The translations under genes were made by a program, and so were the position numbers. Shown one piece after another: positions 44,606-51,937 of a stretch of DNA of 59,536 nt (within the stretch, counting starts at the first letter, position 1; each line of letters begins with the position of its first letter). Below the pieces are notes generated by a model. It made no database searches, was not told the DNA's origin, and saw only the letters and a program-made list of their open reading frames with translations. The DNA is from CAZKHG01 sp964552655 (lineage in GTDB: Bacteria; Bacteroidota; Bacteroidia; Bacteroidales; Tenuifilaceae). Location of the stretch: positions 1 to 59,536 of the forward strand of contig CAZKHG010000019.1 of assembly GCA_964552655.1 (NCBI GenBank). The letters run 5' to 3'.

Positions 44606-45179
44606 TAATATTGGCACAGAGCATGGGGCATAAAGTAATTATTTTTCACACCAAGGCTCTGTGCCCTTTGCTCTCCGCCCTTAGCCCTGTACAACCGGCC
44701 CTACCCGAAATCGTACAAACATCCACCCAGTAAAATTCTTACATTCTGAATATCTTTACTTTATACCCGATGGCAAAATTATTGCTAACGACAAGTTAAT
44801 AGTTCTTATCCGTACGAAAATGGGGATGCAGCAAGGTTTTCGGTGTTTTTACTTAAAATAATGGTTTTTTTTATCAGGTTTTAGCGGGTGTTTATCAAGT
44901 AAAAACACAAAATAATCTAAATTAAGCAAACCTAAAAAGCAACCCGACGTAAGAGCTGTTAATAACTTGTTAATTTTTACTATACTTGCAAAGTTTTAAC
45001 CCATGATATACATCTACTCAGAAACCGGAATGATCCCTGCACGCGATGGCCCGCCCCCCTAAGGGGAGCCACCGGTGCAGTTTTGTGCTGCCGGCCGTAT
45101 GGCTATTTCTACAAATTTTTTAAACTGAAAAAAAACAAAAAACAATAATCAAATTTTTTAACTTTAAATTAATCAAGCT
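44606..45179. other. Structured non-coding region upstream of the secreted-protein module
   Basis: This 574-base stretch has no convincing gene. It contains three separate structures: a 10-base-pair inverted repeat GGCACAGAGC/GCTCTGTGCC (44613-44622 and 44656-44665); a 12-base-pair inverted repeat GTGTTTTTACTT/AAGTAAAAACAC (44843-44854 and 44897-44908); and a GC-rich hairpin at 45037-45080 in an AT-rich setting. A weak -7, TATACTTG, lies at 44981-44988. The downstream gene thus probably has a leader of about 185 bases that includes the GC-rich hairpin. Confidence 0.6.
45037..45080 (+). promoter_or_regulatory. GC-rich hairpin in the leader of the 45180 gene
   Basis: Nested pairings CTGCAC/GTGCAG (45037-45042 and 45075-45080), GGC/GCC (45048-45050 and 45068-45070) and CCCC/GGGG (45056-45059 and 45063-45066) form one compact stem. 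It has no T tract, so it is not an ordinary terminator. It could be a leader regulatory or stabilising element, or a repeat palindrome of the CCCCTAAGGGG type found between Bacteroidetes genes. Confidence 0.45.
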
Positions 45180-46139
45180 ATGAAAAGATCGACTCTCTTA
45201 AAACTGGCCTTCGTAATCGTTGCCATGTTTGCTTTTATGGGTACTTACGCTCAGGTTCAAGATGGAAATCTTGTTGAGCAAACCGCAGGTCAGCCTGCAA
45301 ATCAGGATACAGTAACAGTTGGTTATCAAACTATTTATGTTGCAAAACCTGATACTTACTACCATCCTAATTACACAGCCGTAGGTCTTTGGACGCTGAC
45401 GGCCAACTTTACCTGGGCTTGGACTTATTTTGCTGCTGATGGAACAACACCTCTTGCTACTCCTGCTGACTATTCAGCTGCAGCTGGTGCTAAAGCAAAC
45501 GAAATTCTTGTTACTTGGGCCAACACTGGTGACTATGTATTAAAAGTTGCCGAAACTGCTCCTGCTGCTTGGGGTGGATGTCAGGATGCTACTCCTTCTG
45601 TTGTTAATGTTGCTGTAGTAGCTGAGCCTTCTCGTGGTACATTCCCCTACTTTAATACAACTCTGGGAATGGCAAGTGGCGATACACATTACTTTTGTGG
45701 AGATCAGGGCGCTGTTGATATAAATGTAAATTTAACAGGTTTCCCAAAATTTAACTTTGAATGGACACTTGTTCGTCAGGAAATTGATGAAGCCGGTTTG
45801 GATGTTGGTGCTCCAACCACCCTGGTTAACAATATCACCGCTGGTGCCGGTGCTCAAGTTTTGGGTGCTGCTAATGGTTTCGCTGATGGTAATGTTACAA
45901 ACCAGACATACGTTCTTGAAAACAGGGCTTTAACAATGATTGGTGGAACCCAACGTACAAAATACACTTACACTATGATGGGGATGAATGACCTTTATTC
46001 AAGAAAAAGTGACTATGTAGCAGGTACAACCAGCTGGTTTCCAACCCCTGCCGCTAATGAAACTTATATTATTGTTCTTAATCCTACTCCAAACACTGGT
46101 CCTATTTACCATGTACCTAACAATTGGGGTGCTATCTAG
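45180..46139 (+). CDS. Secreted PKD-like protein, possible abundant surface component
   Basis: A 319-residue protein with signal peptide MKRSTLLKLAFVIVAMFAFM, ending GTYAQ. It is rich in Thr, Ala, Tyr and Trp. A domain at about 70-160 (FTWAWTYFAADGTT, ILVTWANTGDYVLKVAE, GGCQDATPSVVNVAV) matches, residue for residue, the pattern of the PKD-like domain of the next gene's product. A second half (about 180-319) follows. No T9SS C-terminal domain is seen. Codon use is strongly biased to GCT, GGT and GTT, and it has a long leader and its own terminator, all suggesting high expression. The function is unknown; a filament or sheath subunit is a guess from context. Confidence 0.62.
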   Translation: MKRSTLLKLAFVIVAMFAFMGTYAQVQDGNLVEQTAGQPANQDTVTVGYQTIYVAKPDTYYHPNYTAVGLWTLTANFTWAWTYFAADGTTPLATPADYSAAAGAKANEILVTWANTGDYVLKVAETAPAAWGGCQDATPSVVNVAVVAEPSRGTFPYFNTTLGMASGDTHYFCGDQGAVDINVNLTGFPKFNFEWTLVRQEIDEAGLDVGAPTTLVNNITAGAGAQVLGAANGFADGNVTNQTYVLENRALTMIGGTQRTKYTYTMMGMNDLYSRKSDYVAGTTSWFPTPAANETYIIVLNPTPNTGPIYHVPNNWGAI

Positions 46140-46220
46140 TATTCTTATAAAGTCTTTTCCAACCACTATTCGCTTGAATATTCAAAAGGAAAATCAGCAA
46201 TAGTAAAATGAATTTCTTAA

Positions 46221-46253
46221 AACCTGGCAGGTTTAACCGCCTGCCGGGTTTTT
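46221..46253 (+). terminator. Terminator or attenuator between the 45180 and 46278 genes
   Basis: AACCTGGCAGG pairs with CCTGCCGGGTT (one G-T pair) and is followed by TTT. It probably ends most transcripts of the abundant protein gene, allowing lower expression of the downstream CHU_C and PorP genes from read-through. Confidence 0.75.
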
Positions 46254-46277
46254 AAAAAAGTAAATAATAAAGGATTT

Positions 46278-47366
46278 TTGAAACGCTTCGGGTACATATT
46301 AGTTTTTCTAAGCATTTTGCTCCTCTCAGCAATGCGTGGCAACGGGCAAAACCTGCCTTCGGCATGCGTTGGCACTGTTGAGAGATACTGGGTAAAAGGG
46401 TTCAACGGCATTAGCGATTTTACCTGGACCATAACCGATCCCGATGGCAATATTGTCCCAGCTTCCGCTTATAACATTGTAGGGCGGGGCGATACCATTC
46501 AGCTCACCTGGAACAGCTCCTTTAAAGGGGGCATTTACACCTTTACAGTGGTGGAAACCACGGATTACGGGTGCTCCGGGGCTCCATACCAACAGGATGT
46601 GGTGCTCAACTCACCGGAAATATTCATTCCTTTCAACACGCTGCCCGGTAACTCCGAGGTTTGTATCGGGAGCACTATTTCGTTAGATCCCGGCACCGGG
46701 TACCTGAACTACCTGTGGCAAGATGGATCTACAAACCAGCTTTACATCACCGGCGAAGCCGGTACTTACAGGGTCAGGTTGGTGGATACAGAGCAGAACT
46801 GCTCGTACGATACCACCAATTTAACCGTAAACCCCTTGCCCGATGTCAATTTGGGTGAGGATCTAGTACTTCTTGGAAACCAAACCGCAGTGCTGGATGC
46901 TTACGGCGATAAAATCAACTTTTATAACTGGAGCACAACTGCAATTACCCCGTCAATTACTGTTGATGGGCAAAGCGGCGACCAAACCATTTGGGTTTTG
47001 GTTACCGATATAAATGGATGCAAAAATTCTGATACAGTCAACATAAAAGCAGGCAATTACAACAACTTAAAATTCCCGGCAGCGTTCACCCCCAATGGCG
47101 ATGGGAGAAACGACACCTGGATTTACCCATACATTGAGGAAAACGGTGTTCGTACAGATGTTTCAGGTTATATAACCGATATGTCTATCCGGATATATAA
47201 CCGTTACGGGAGCATGGTATGGGAATCGCATGGGTCTTTTAAGGCCTGGGACGGAAAAGACCTTGGTGGCAGGGAGCTCCCTATGGATTCCTACCACTAT
47301 ATAGCCAGGATTACTGTTAACTCAAAGACTTACCTGTATAAGGGAAGCATAACGATTGTTAAGTAG
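46278..47366 (+). CDS. T9SS cargo protein with type B C-terminal domain (CHU_C)
   Basis: A 362-residue secreted protein. The start is TTG at 46278 with AAAGGA upstream; it is chosen because it restores the whole signal peptide (MKRFGYILVFLSILLLSAM, ending GNGQ), while the next ATG cuts into it. A PKD-like domain (about 45-115; FTWTITDPDGN, IQLTWNSSFKGGIYTFTVVE, YGCSG), an Ig-like middle and the gliding-motility-associated C-terminal domain (FPAAFTPNGDGRNDTWIYPY, IRIYNRYGSMVWES, WDGKDLGGRELPMDSYHYI) follow. That domain is the type B signal for T9SS export, handled by PorP/SprF proteins such as the next gene. Confidence 0.88.
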   Translation: MKRFGYILVFLSILLLSAMRGNGQNLPSACVGTVERYWVKGFNGISDFTWTITDPDGNIVPASAYNIVGRGDTIQLTWNSSFKGGIYTFTVVETTDYGCSGAPYQQDVVLNSPEIFIPFNTLPGNSEVCIGSTISLDPGTGYLNYLWQDGSTNQLYITGEAGTYRVRLVDTEQNCSYDTTNLTVNPLPDVNLGEDLVLLGNQTAVLDAYGDKINFYNWSTTAITPSITVDGQSGDQTIWVLVTDINGCKNSDTVNIKAGNYNNLKFPAAFTPNGDGRNDTWIYPYIEENGVRTDVSGYITDMSIRIYNRYGSMVWESHGSFKAWDGKDLGGRELPMDSYHYIARITVNSKTYLYKGSITIVK

Positions 47367-47396
47367 CTTTTTATAAAGTTAATAGGAGTTTGCTAA

Positions 47397-48395
47397 ATGA
47401 AACTAAGTAGTTTTTCATTTATGAAAAAAAAGGGTGTAATAATAATGTTACTGGTAGCGGGATCGGCTATTGCAACAATAGCCCAGGAGCCTTTATATAG
47501 CCAGTACATGCTCAACTACTACTTGGTTAACCCGGCAGTGGCTGGTGCCGAAGGGCTTACTGCCTTTAACCTGACTGCCCGCGAGCAATGGCTTGGCTAT
47601 AAAGAGGGGCCCAGCACCTATGCGCTCAGCGCACAGACACGTATCCTCAAAACCAGCTTCAGGAACAGGTCGCGGTTAATTAAAAATAAGGTACGCCGCC
47701 GCCGTCCAAGCGGCCGGGTGGGTTTAGGCGGATTTGTTTACAACGATGTGAATGGCCGGATCCATCGTACAGGATTTCAGGGAACATACGCCTATCATAT
47801 TTACATTCGCGATATTCAGCTTAGCTTTGGCCTTTCACTTAAAGGCTTTCAGAGCCTGGCCAAAATTACCTCCGATGACCTTTACACCCCGGAGACCATT
47901 GACAATCCTCATAAATTTTCTTTCGACTCTAACTTTGGGGCAATGGTTTCCACCGAAAAATACTATTTGGGGTTATCTCTCGCCAATATGTTTCAGAACC
48001 CAATCAATTTTGGGAGCGGGAAAGGTTCTGTGTCTAATCTTAAGCAGCTTCGTCAGTACTACCTCATTGGCGGGTACCGGATAGAGCCCTATCGTAGCGA
48101 TTTTGCCGTAGAGCCATCGCTTTTGTTGACCATGAATGAAAGGTTGATGTTTACTACCGATATAAACGTCAAACTATATTATAAACAGGACTATTCCTTT
48201 GGAATGTCATACCGCACAGCCGGCTCAATGATCTTTATGGCCGGAGTCAGGTATCAGCAGTTCACCTTCGGGTATGCCTTTGATTATGGGTTCAGAGACC
48301 TTTCAACTTTTAGCACTGCCGGATCGCACGAGATAATGATTGGGATGAAACTTGGCGACAGCGCCCGCAGGTATCGCTGGTTGAACCGATTCTAA
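47397..48395 (+). CDS. PorP/SprF family outer-membrane protein (second copy)
   Basis: A 332-residue paralogue of the PorP at 9595. The signal peptide ends IATIAQ and the mature start EPLYSQYMLNYYLVNPAVAGAEG carries the family hallmark. A basic loop with RNRSRLIKNKVRRRRPSGR (about 88-108) is an insertion relative to the first copy. In Flavobacterium, SprF is needed specifically to export the adhesin SprB. By position this protein probably serves the CHU_C protein just upstream. The start at 47397 has AGGAG upstream; a second Met at residue 9 is possible. Confidence 0.88.
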   Translation: MKLSSFSFMKKKGVIIMLLVAGSAIATIAQEPLYSQYMLNYYLVNPAVAGAEGLTAFNLTAREQWLGYKEGPSTYALSAQTRILKTSFRNRSRLIKNKVRRRRPSGRVGLGGFVYNDVNGRIHRTGFQGTYAYHIYIRDIQLSFGLSLKGFQSLAKITSDDLYTPETIDNPHKFSFDSNFGAMVSTEKYYLGLSLANMFQNPINFGSGKGSVSNLKQLRQYYLIGGYRIEPYRSDFAVEPSLLLTMNERLMFTTDINVKLYYKQDYSFGMSYRTAGSMIFMAGVRYQQFTFGYAFDYGFRDLSTFSTAGSHEIMIGMKLGDSARRYRWLNRF

Positions 48396-48420
48396 TCAAG
48401 ACTAATTTATACAAGGCATT

Positions 48421-48453
48421 GAGCAAAGGGTTAATTCCTTCTGCTCTTTTTTT
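48421..48453 (+). terminator. Rho-independent terminator after the second PorP/SprF gene
   Basis: GAGCAAAGG pairs imperfectly with CCTTCTGCTC, followed by a run of seven T. It separates the surface module from lgt. Confidence 0.75.
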
Positions 48454-48529
48454 ATTTATTCTGAATTTCTGACCACTTAATTTAGAATCAGAAAAAACCT
48501 ATCTTTACAACCAAATAAAATATTTTACT

Positions 48530-49348
48530 ATGATTCTAACCGCCATTCACTGGAATGTTAATCCAGAAATTTTCAGGATTGGAAGTTTTGCCATACGGTA
48601 CTATGGTGTGCTTTGGGCATTGGCTTTTTATGTTGGGTACATCGTTTTCAACCAATTTGTTAAGAGAGAAAAGCTGCCCGAAGGTTTCCTCGATTCCCTT
48701 ACTGTTTATACTGCCATAGGGACAGTGATTGGTGCGCGTTTAGGTCATTGTTTGTTTTATGAACCCGATTACTACCTTAGCCACCCGTTGGAGATTCTAA
48801 AGATATGGCACGGTGGGCTTGCAAGCCATGGGGCAGCCATTGGGATTTTGATAGCACTTTATTTCTTTTCCAGAAAATATAAGAAGCCTTTTATCTATGT
48901 TTTAGATCGGGTTGTTATTACAGTTGCCTTAGGCGGAATGTTTATCCGGCTTGGCAACCTGATGAACTCCGAGATTTATGGTGTTGAAACCACCCTGCCC
49001 TGGGGATTTATTTTTGAACGTAATGGCGAGATTTTCCCAAAACACCCAACACAACTCTACGAAGCTCTCGCATATTTATTGATCTTTCTAATCCTTTATT
49101 ACATATACATTAAAAGGGACGGTAAGCCAAAGCAGGGTTTTATCTTTGGCCTGTTCCTGATCCTTCTTTTTGGGGCAAGGTTTTTAATTGAATTTGTAAA
49201 ACAACCCCAGGTTGATTTTGAACAAACTATGACCTTAAACATGGGACAAATTCTGAGTATTCCTTTTATGTTAGCCGGAGTGGTTTTAATGATCCTGTCC
49301 TATTTGAATAAAGTCAACGTGGAGGTTCCAACAGGGAAGAAAAAGTAA
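48530..49348 (+). CDS. lgt: Prolipoprotein diacylglyceryl transferase
   Basis: A 272-residue multi-pass inner-membrane enzyme that transfers diacylglycerol from phosphatidylglycerol to the lipobox cysteine of prolipoproteins. Features are RYYGVLWALAFYVGY, the HGGLASHGAAIGI motif with the essential His, the Lgt signature RLGNLMNSEIYG and HPTQLYEALAYL. Seven hydrophobic helices can be counted. It is not linked to lspA, which lies 20 kb upstream. It is convergent with the epimerase gene; a hairpin lies between them. Confidence 0.94.
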   Translation: MILTAIHWNVNPEIFRIGSFAIRYYGVLWALAFYVGYIVFNQFVKREKLPEGFLDSLTVYTAIGTVIGARLGHCLFYEPDYYLSHPLEILKIWHGGLASHGAAIGILIALYFFSRKYKKPFIYVLDRVVITVALGGMFIRLGNLMNSEIYGVETTLPWGFIFERNGEIFPKHPTQLYEALAYLLIFLILYYIYIKRDGKPKQGFIFGLFLILLFGARFLIEFVKQPQVDFEQTMTLNMGQILSIPFMLAGVVLMILSYLNKVNVEVPTGKKK

Positions 49349-49351
49349 GCC

Positions 49352-49369
49352 GTGCTATTTTGATAGCAC
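49352..49369. terminator. Small hairpin between convergent lgt and epimerase genes
   Basis: GTGCTA and TAGCAC form a perfect six-base-pair stem with a TTTTGA loop four bases after the lgt stop. There is no strong T tract on either side, so a bidirectional terminator role is only likely from position. Confidence 0.4.
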
Positions 49370-49393
49370 CCAGTTTAATGGCTTAAAGAGATA

Positions 49394-50398
49394 CTATTGC
49401 CTGTTTTTGAATATTTTTCCTGCAAAATTAACAGATTCCTGAACGGGGATAAACTCAAACCCTATCCTGTTTCTTATTTTTTCAGATGAATAGTTTGTCT
49501 TGACAAATACCGACTGTAAGCTTGATTTGCTTACAGGGTATCCTGTTAACAGGCTGAAAACCTTAACAAATGGCCAAATCAACCCAACAATACTTTTTTT
49601 AACCTTAATTTTGGGTGGCTTTGCCCCAATAGCCCCGGCCATCATGGTAAAAATTTCCTTGTACGATAAATTTTCTGAGTTTAAAATGAACCGTTCATTA
49701 ACAATTTCCCCGTTATTTGTAAGCAAAACCATTGCTCTGGCAACATCTCTTACGTCAACATAACCAGATACTCCTTCTGTATAAAAGGGCATTCCCTTTG
49801 AGACCCTTTTCAAAATCTGCCCGCTGCCAGAGTCCCATCTTCCTGGTCCGATTATTACTGAAGGATTAACAATAATGACCCTTAAGCCATGTTCGGCGGC
49901 TCTCCATACCTCCATCTCGCTCAAAAATTTGCTCTTGTTGTAAGCCCTCATCCCTTTGGTTTTCGTCCAAATACACTCCTCATCAATAATCCCGTAATCA
50001 TTGGGTTCTCCCAGCGCAGCAATCGAACTTACATGGCAGATGCTCTTAACCCCTCTTTCGACACATGCTTCAACCAGGTTGGCCGTGCCATCAACATTAG
50101 TTCCTATTATATCGCCCGATCTTCGGGGGTTAAAAGACACCATCGCTCCTGTATGGTAAACGGTATCAATGCCTTTTACAGCATCAAGAAGTGAGCTGTA
50201 ATCAAGCAAATCAGCAGGTGCCCATTCAATTAACCTGAAATGATCCTCGTAATTTTGTGTGTAATAAGAGAATACTTTTTTGACAAAATCGGTTGATGAC
50301 CCTTCGCGGCGAATAGCCCTAACGCTTTCCCCGTTTTTTGTAAGCTCGAAAAGCAGATGCGATCCGGTTAATCCTGTTCCTCCGGTTACCAGAACCAT
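49394..50398 (-). CDS. NAD-dependent epimerase/dehydratase family protein
   Basis: A 334-residue extended short-chain dehydrogenase. The cofactor loop is TGGTGLTGSHL at residues 5-15, then the Ser in HVSSIAALG and the catalytic YxxxK in RAYNKSKFLSE. The dihydroflavonol-4-reductase-like subgroup fits by length and the VNPSVIIGPG motif. The substrate is not evident. It lies 12 bases after the flavin-binding gene on the same strand, so the two are probably one operon. Confidence 0.82.
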   Translation of the reverse strand: MVLVTGGTGLTGSHLLFELTKNGESVRAIRREGSSTDFVKKVFSYYTQNYEDHFRLIEWAPADLLDYSSLLDAVKGIDTVYHTGAMVSFNPRRSGDIIGTNVDGTANLVEACVERGVKSICHVSSIAALGEPNDYGIIDEECIWTKTKGMRAYNKSKFLSEMEVWRAAEHGLRVIIVNPSVIIGPGRWDSGSGQILKRVSKGMPFYTEGVSGYVDVRDVARAMVLLTNNGEIVNERFILNSENLSYKEIFTMMAGAIGAKPPKIKVKKSIVGLIWPFVKVFSLLTGYPVSKSSLQSVFVKTNYSSEKIRNRIGFEFIPVQESVNFAGKIFKNRQ

Positions 50399-50410
50399 AT
50401 CAAAGTGTAT

Positions 50411-50866
50411 TTAATTTTTTTTAAAAGGGTGTAAGATTGAATCTTTTTCCCATATCAGCTTTTTGCCAAATCCCAGCCGGTTATCAGTCATCTTGATGTA
50501 AGTGAGATCAACAATCCACAAATGGGTGTCCATTAGCATAGCCACAGGGAACCGTTTCAGGTATTCCAACCGGGCCTTCTCCAGAAAAACGCCCTTTGGT
50601 TCGCTGATTATCCCCTGGAACTGTATCCCCTGCACCTTCCCAATAATCGAGGTTTCCAGTACCACACTGCCGGCGACGTAGATATTATGGCTAGCCTGTT
50701 TAATATGTTTTGTGTTAAAGTCAGATGTAAAAACAAAGCTGTTCTCCTCGGGCAGATAAACGTAAAAGCAGTTGGCGCACCAGGGTTCCTCGTTAAAAGA
50801 TGTTGCCAGCGTAAGAACGTGGTGTTTAACTATAAAATCTACTATTCTCTTTTCCGGTAAACTCAT
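50411..50866 (-). CDS. Pyridoxamine 5'-phosphate oxidase-family (flavin-binding) protein
   Basis: A 151-residue split-barrel protein (ILTLATSF-like start HHVLTLATSFNEEPWCANCF, then FTSDFNTKHIKQASHN and GKVQGIQFQGIIS). It resembles YhbP/general-stress-type PNPOx-fold proteins that bind FMN or F420; the true substrate is unknown. A perfect -7 element lies at 50886-50893 on the minus strand. It is the first gene of a two-gene unit with the epimerase. Confidence 0.78.
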   Translation of the reverse strand: MSLPEKRIVDFIVKHHVLTLATSFNEEPWCANCFYVYLPEENSFVFTSDFNTKHIKQASHNIYVAGSVVLETSIIGKVQGIQFQGIISEPKGVFLEKARLEYLKRFPVAMLMDTHLWIVDLTYIKMTDNRLGFGKKLIWEKDSILHPFKKN

Positions 50867-50885
50867 TCTATCTGATTAGGGATGA

Positions 50886-50893
50886 CAAAGGTA
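50886..50893 (-). promoter_or_regulatory. -7 element of the PNPOx/epimerase unit
   Basis: On the minus strand this reads TACCTTTG, an exact TAnnTTTG, 19 bases before the ATG. The -33 box is not obvious. Confidence 0.5.
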
Positions 50894-50922
50894 GTAATTG
50901 GGTTTGATTTTAAAAGAATTTC

Positions 50923-50955
50923 TTTGGTGAAGACAAAATTCATTGTTTACATTTG
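50923..50955 (+). promoter_or_regulatory. Bacteroidetes-type promoter of the VanZ-like pair
   Basis: TTTG at 50923-50926 and TACATTTG at 50948-50955 are separated by 21 bases. The ATG at 50971 follows 15 bases later, a very short leader. Confidence 0.65.
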
Positions 50956-50970
50956 CTGCAAATTAGTTGT

Positions 50971-51357
50971 ATGAAACCCCCGATTTATAAATTTGCCTTC
51001 TGGGCCTGGTTTGGATTAGTGCTGCTCTCCTCTTTTTTTTCGGCTGGCTGGATTTCCCGGCTGAATGATCCTAACAACACTATTCGATCCGACTACTTCC
51101 TTCATTTTATTGTTTTTTTCGTTTTCCCGCTGATTGGCTGGTATTCTACCAGAAATCAACAAAACAGCAAACAATTTTACCTGCTCATGTTGGTTTGTGT
51201 ATTTCTGGCGGTTGCATCAGAGTTTATTCAAAAGCATGTTCACGACAGAACCTTTAACCCAATGGATATGCTCGCAAACATTTTGGGAATTATTGTTGGT
51301 GTAATACTCATCTCGCTTATTAAAAGCACAAAAAATCACTTTACAAATCAGGGGTAG
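50971..51357 (+). CDS. VanZ-like membrane protein (first)
   Basis: A 128-residue protein from the ATG at 50971; an upstream TTG would start inside the promoter. Four hydrophobic helices and the VanZ signature are present: SDYFLHFIVFFVFPLIGW (normally DKxxHFxxyxxL), EFIQKHVHDRTFNPMDMLANILGIIVG. In VanZ relatives the family affects teicoplanin susceptibility or phospholipid handling; the role in Bacteroidetes is not known. It overlaps none but lies six bases before a second VanZ-like gene. Confidence 0.78.
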   Translation: MKPPIYKFAFWAWFGLVLLSSFFSAGWISRLNDPNNTIRSDYFLHFIVFFVFPLIGWYSTRNQQNSKQFYLLMLVCVFLAVASEFIQKHVHDRTFNPMDMLANILGIIVGVILISLIKSTKNHFTNQG

Positions 51358-51363
51358 CCAAAC

Positions 51364-51759
51364 ATGAAATATTTGTTCATTTCCTTCTGGAAATCAATGG
51401 CGTGGGCAATAATAATCCTGATTTTATGCCTTATGCCCAGTAGCGATCTGGAGCGTGTGCGGTTTATCAACATCCCCTACATGGATAAATTCGTACACCT
51501 GGGTTTATACATTGTGTTCACCCTGCTGCTTATTTCCGAAAAAAATCCTCAAAGAAATTCTGGTTTAGTATCCTTTAAAACGCTAGCATTTGCCGTTGGA
51601 TTTTCTCTATTTTATGGCATTTTAATTGAGCTGATGCAGCTCTGGTTTACCTCATCACGTTCGGCTGATATCTGGGATGTGGTTGCAGATTCTATCGGTA
51701 TTACTATTGCACTTACAAACTACAAGTGGGTGAACAAGGTAACCGGCGGTAGATTTTAA
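51364..51759 (+). CDS. VanZ-like membrane protein (second)
   Basis: A 131-residue paralogue of the preceding gene with four helices. It carries the clearer signature MDKFVHLGLYIVFTLLL and ELMQLWFTSSRSADIWDVVADSIG. The pair is co-transcribed and may form a heteromer. It ends 22 bases before the metK promoter. Confidence 0.85.
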   Translation: MKYLFISFWKSMAWAIIILILCLMPSSDLERVRFINIPYMDKFVHLGLYIVFTLLLISEKNPQRNSGLVSFKTLAFAVGFSLFYGILIELMQLWFTSSRSADIWDVVADSIGITIALTNYKWVNKVTGGRF

Positions 51760-51781
51760 TTTTAAGAAATATTCGGTTGAT

Positions 51782-51812
51782 TTTGACATTTCGGCCCAAA
51801 ACAATACCTTTG
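51782..51812 (+). promoter_or_regulatory. Bacteroidetes-type promoter of metK
   Basis: TTTG at 51782-51785 and TACCTTTG at 51805-51812 are 19 bases apart, a perfect consensus. Transcription would start near 51819, just before the SAM-II aptamer. Confidence 0.78.
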
Positions 51813-51829
51813 CAAACTTGTTATAAACA

Positions 51830-51880
51830 ATGTGGAAAGATTTGCCTGATTGCAACCACTGAAAAAAATGCTAAAACAGC
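51830..51880 (+). promoter_or_regulatory. SAM-II riboswitch aptamer upstream of metK
   Basis: The conserved SAM-II words appear in order. P1 is GTGG (51832-51835) with CCAC (51856-51859). Between them lie GATTT (51839-51843) and ATTGCAA (51849-51855). After P1 come TGAAAAAAATGCTAAAA (51860-51876) and CAGC. The pseudoknot helix P2 can form between CTG (51846-51848) and CAG (51877-51879). This H-type pseudoknot binds S-adenosylmethionine, the product of MetK, so it is expected to shut metK off when SAM is plentiful. The assignment comes from recalled consensus, not a covariance search. Confidence 0.88.
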
Positions 51881-51886
51881 TTCTCT

Positions 51887-51896
51887 GCTGCAATCA
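51887..51896 (+). promoter_or_regulatory. Anti-aptamer segment of the metK riboswitch
   Basis: TGCAATCA at 51889-51896 is the exact complement of TGATTGCA at 51847-51854 inside the aptamer, and GCTG at 51887-51890 can pair with CAGC at 51877-51880. Either pairing would exclude P2. This suggests the SAM-free RNA folds differently from the SAM-bound RNA. No T tract follows, so control is probably on translation. Confidence 0.6.
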
Positions 51897-51937
51897 TTTA
51901 AACTTTCCCATATTATTAATCTGTTAAATTAAAAATT

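Noticed and set aside
46278..46331. The ATG at 46332 as the start of the CHU_C protein
   Set aside because: It would remove most of the signal peptide; the TTG at 46278 has an AAAGGA sequence upstream and restores it.
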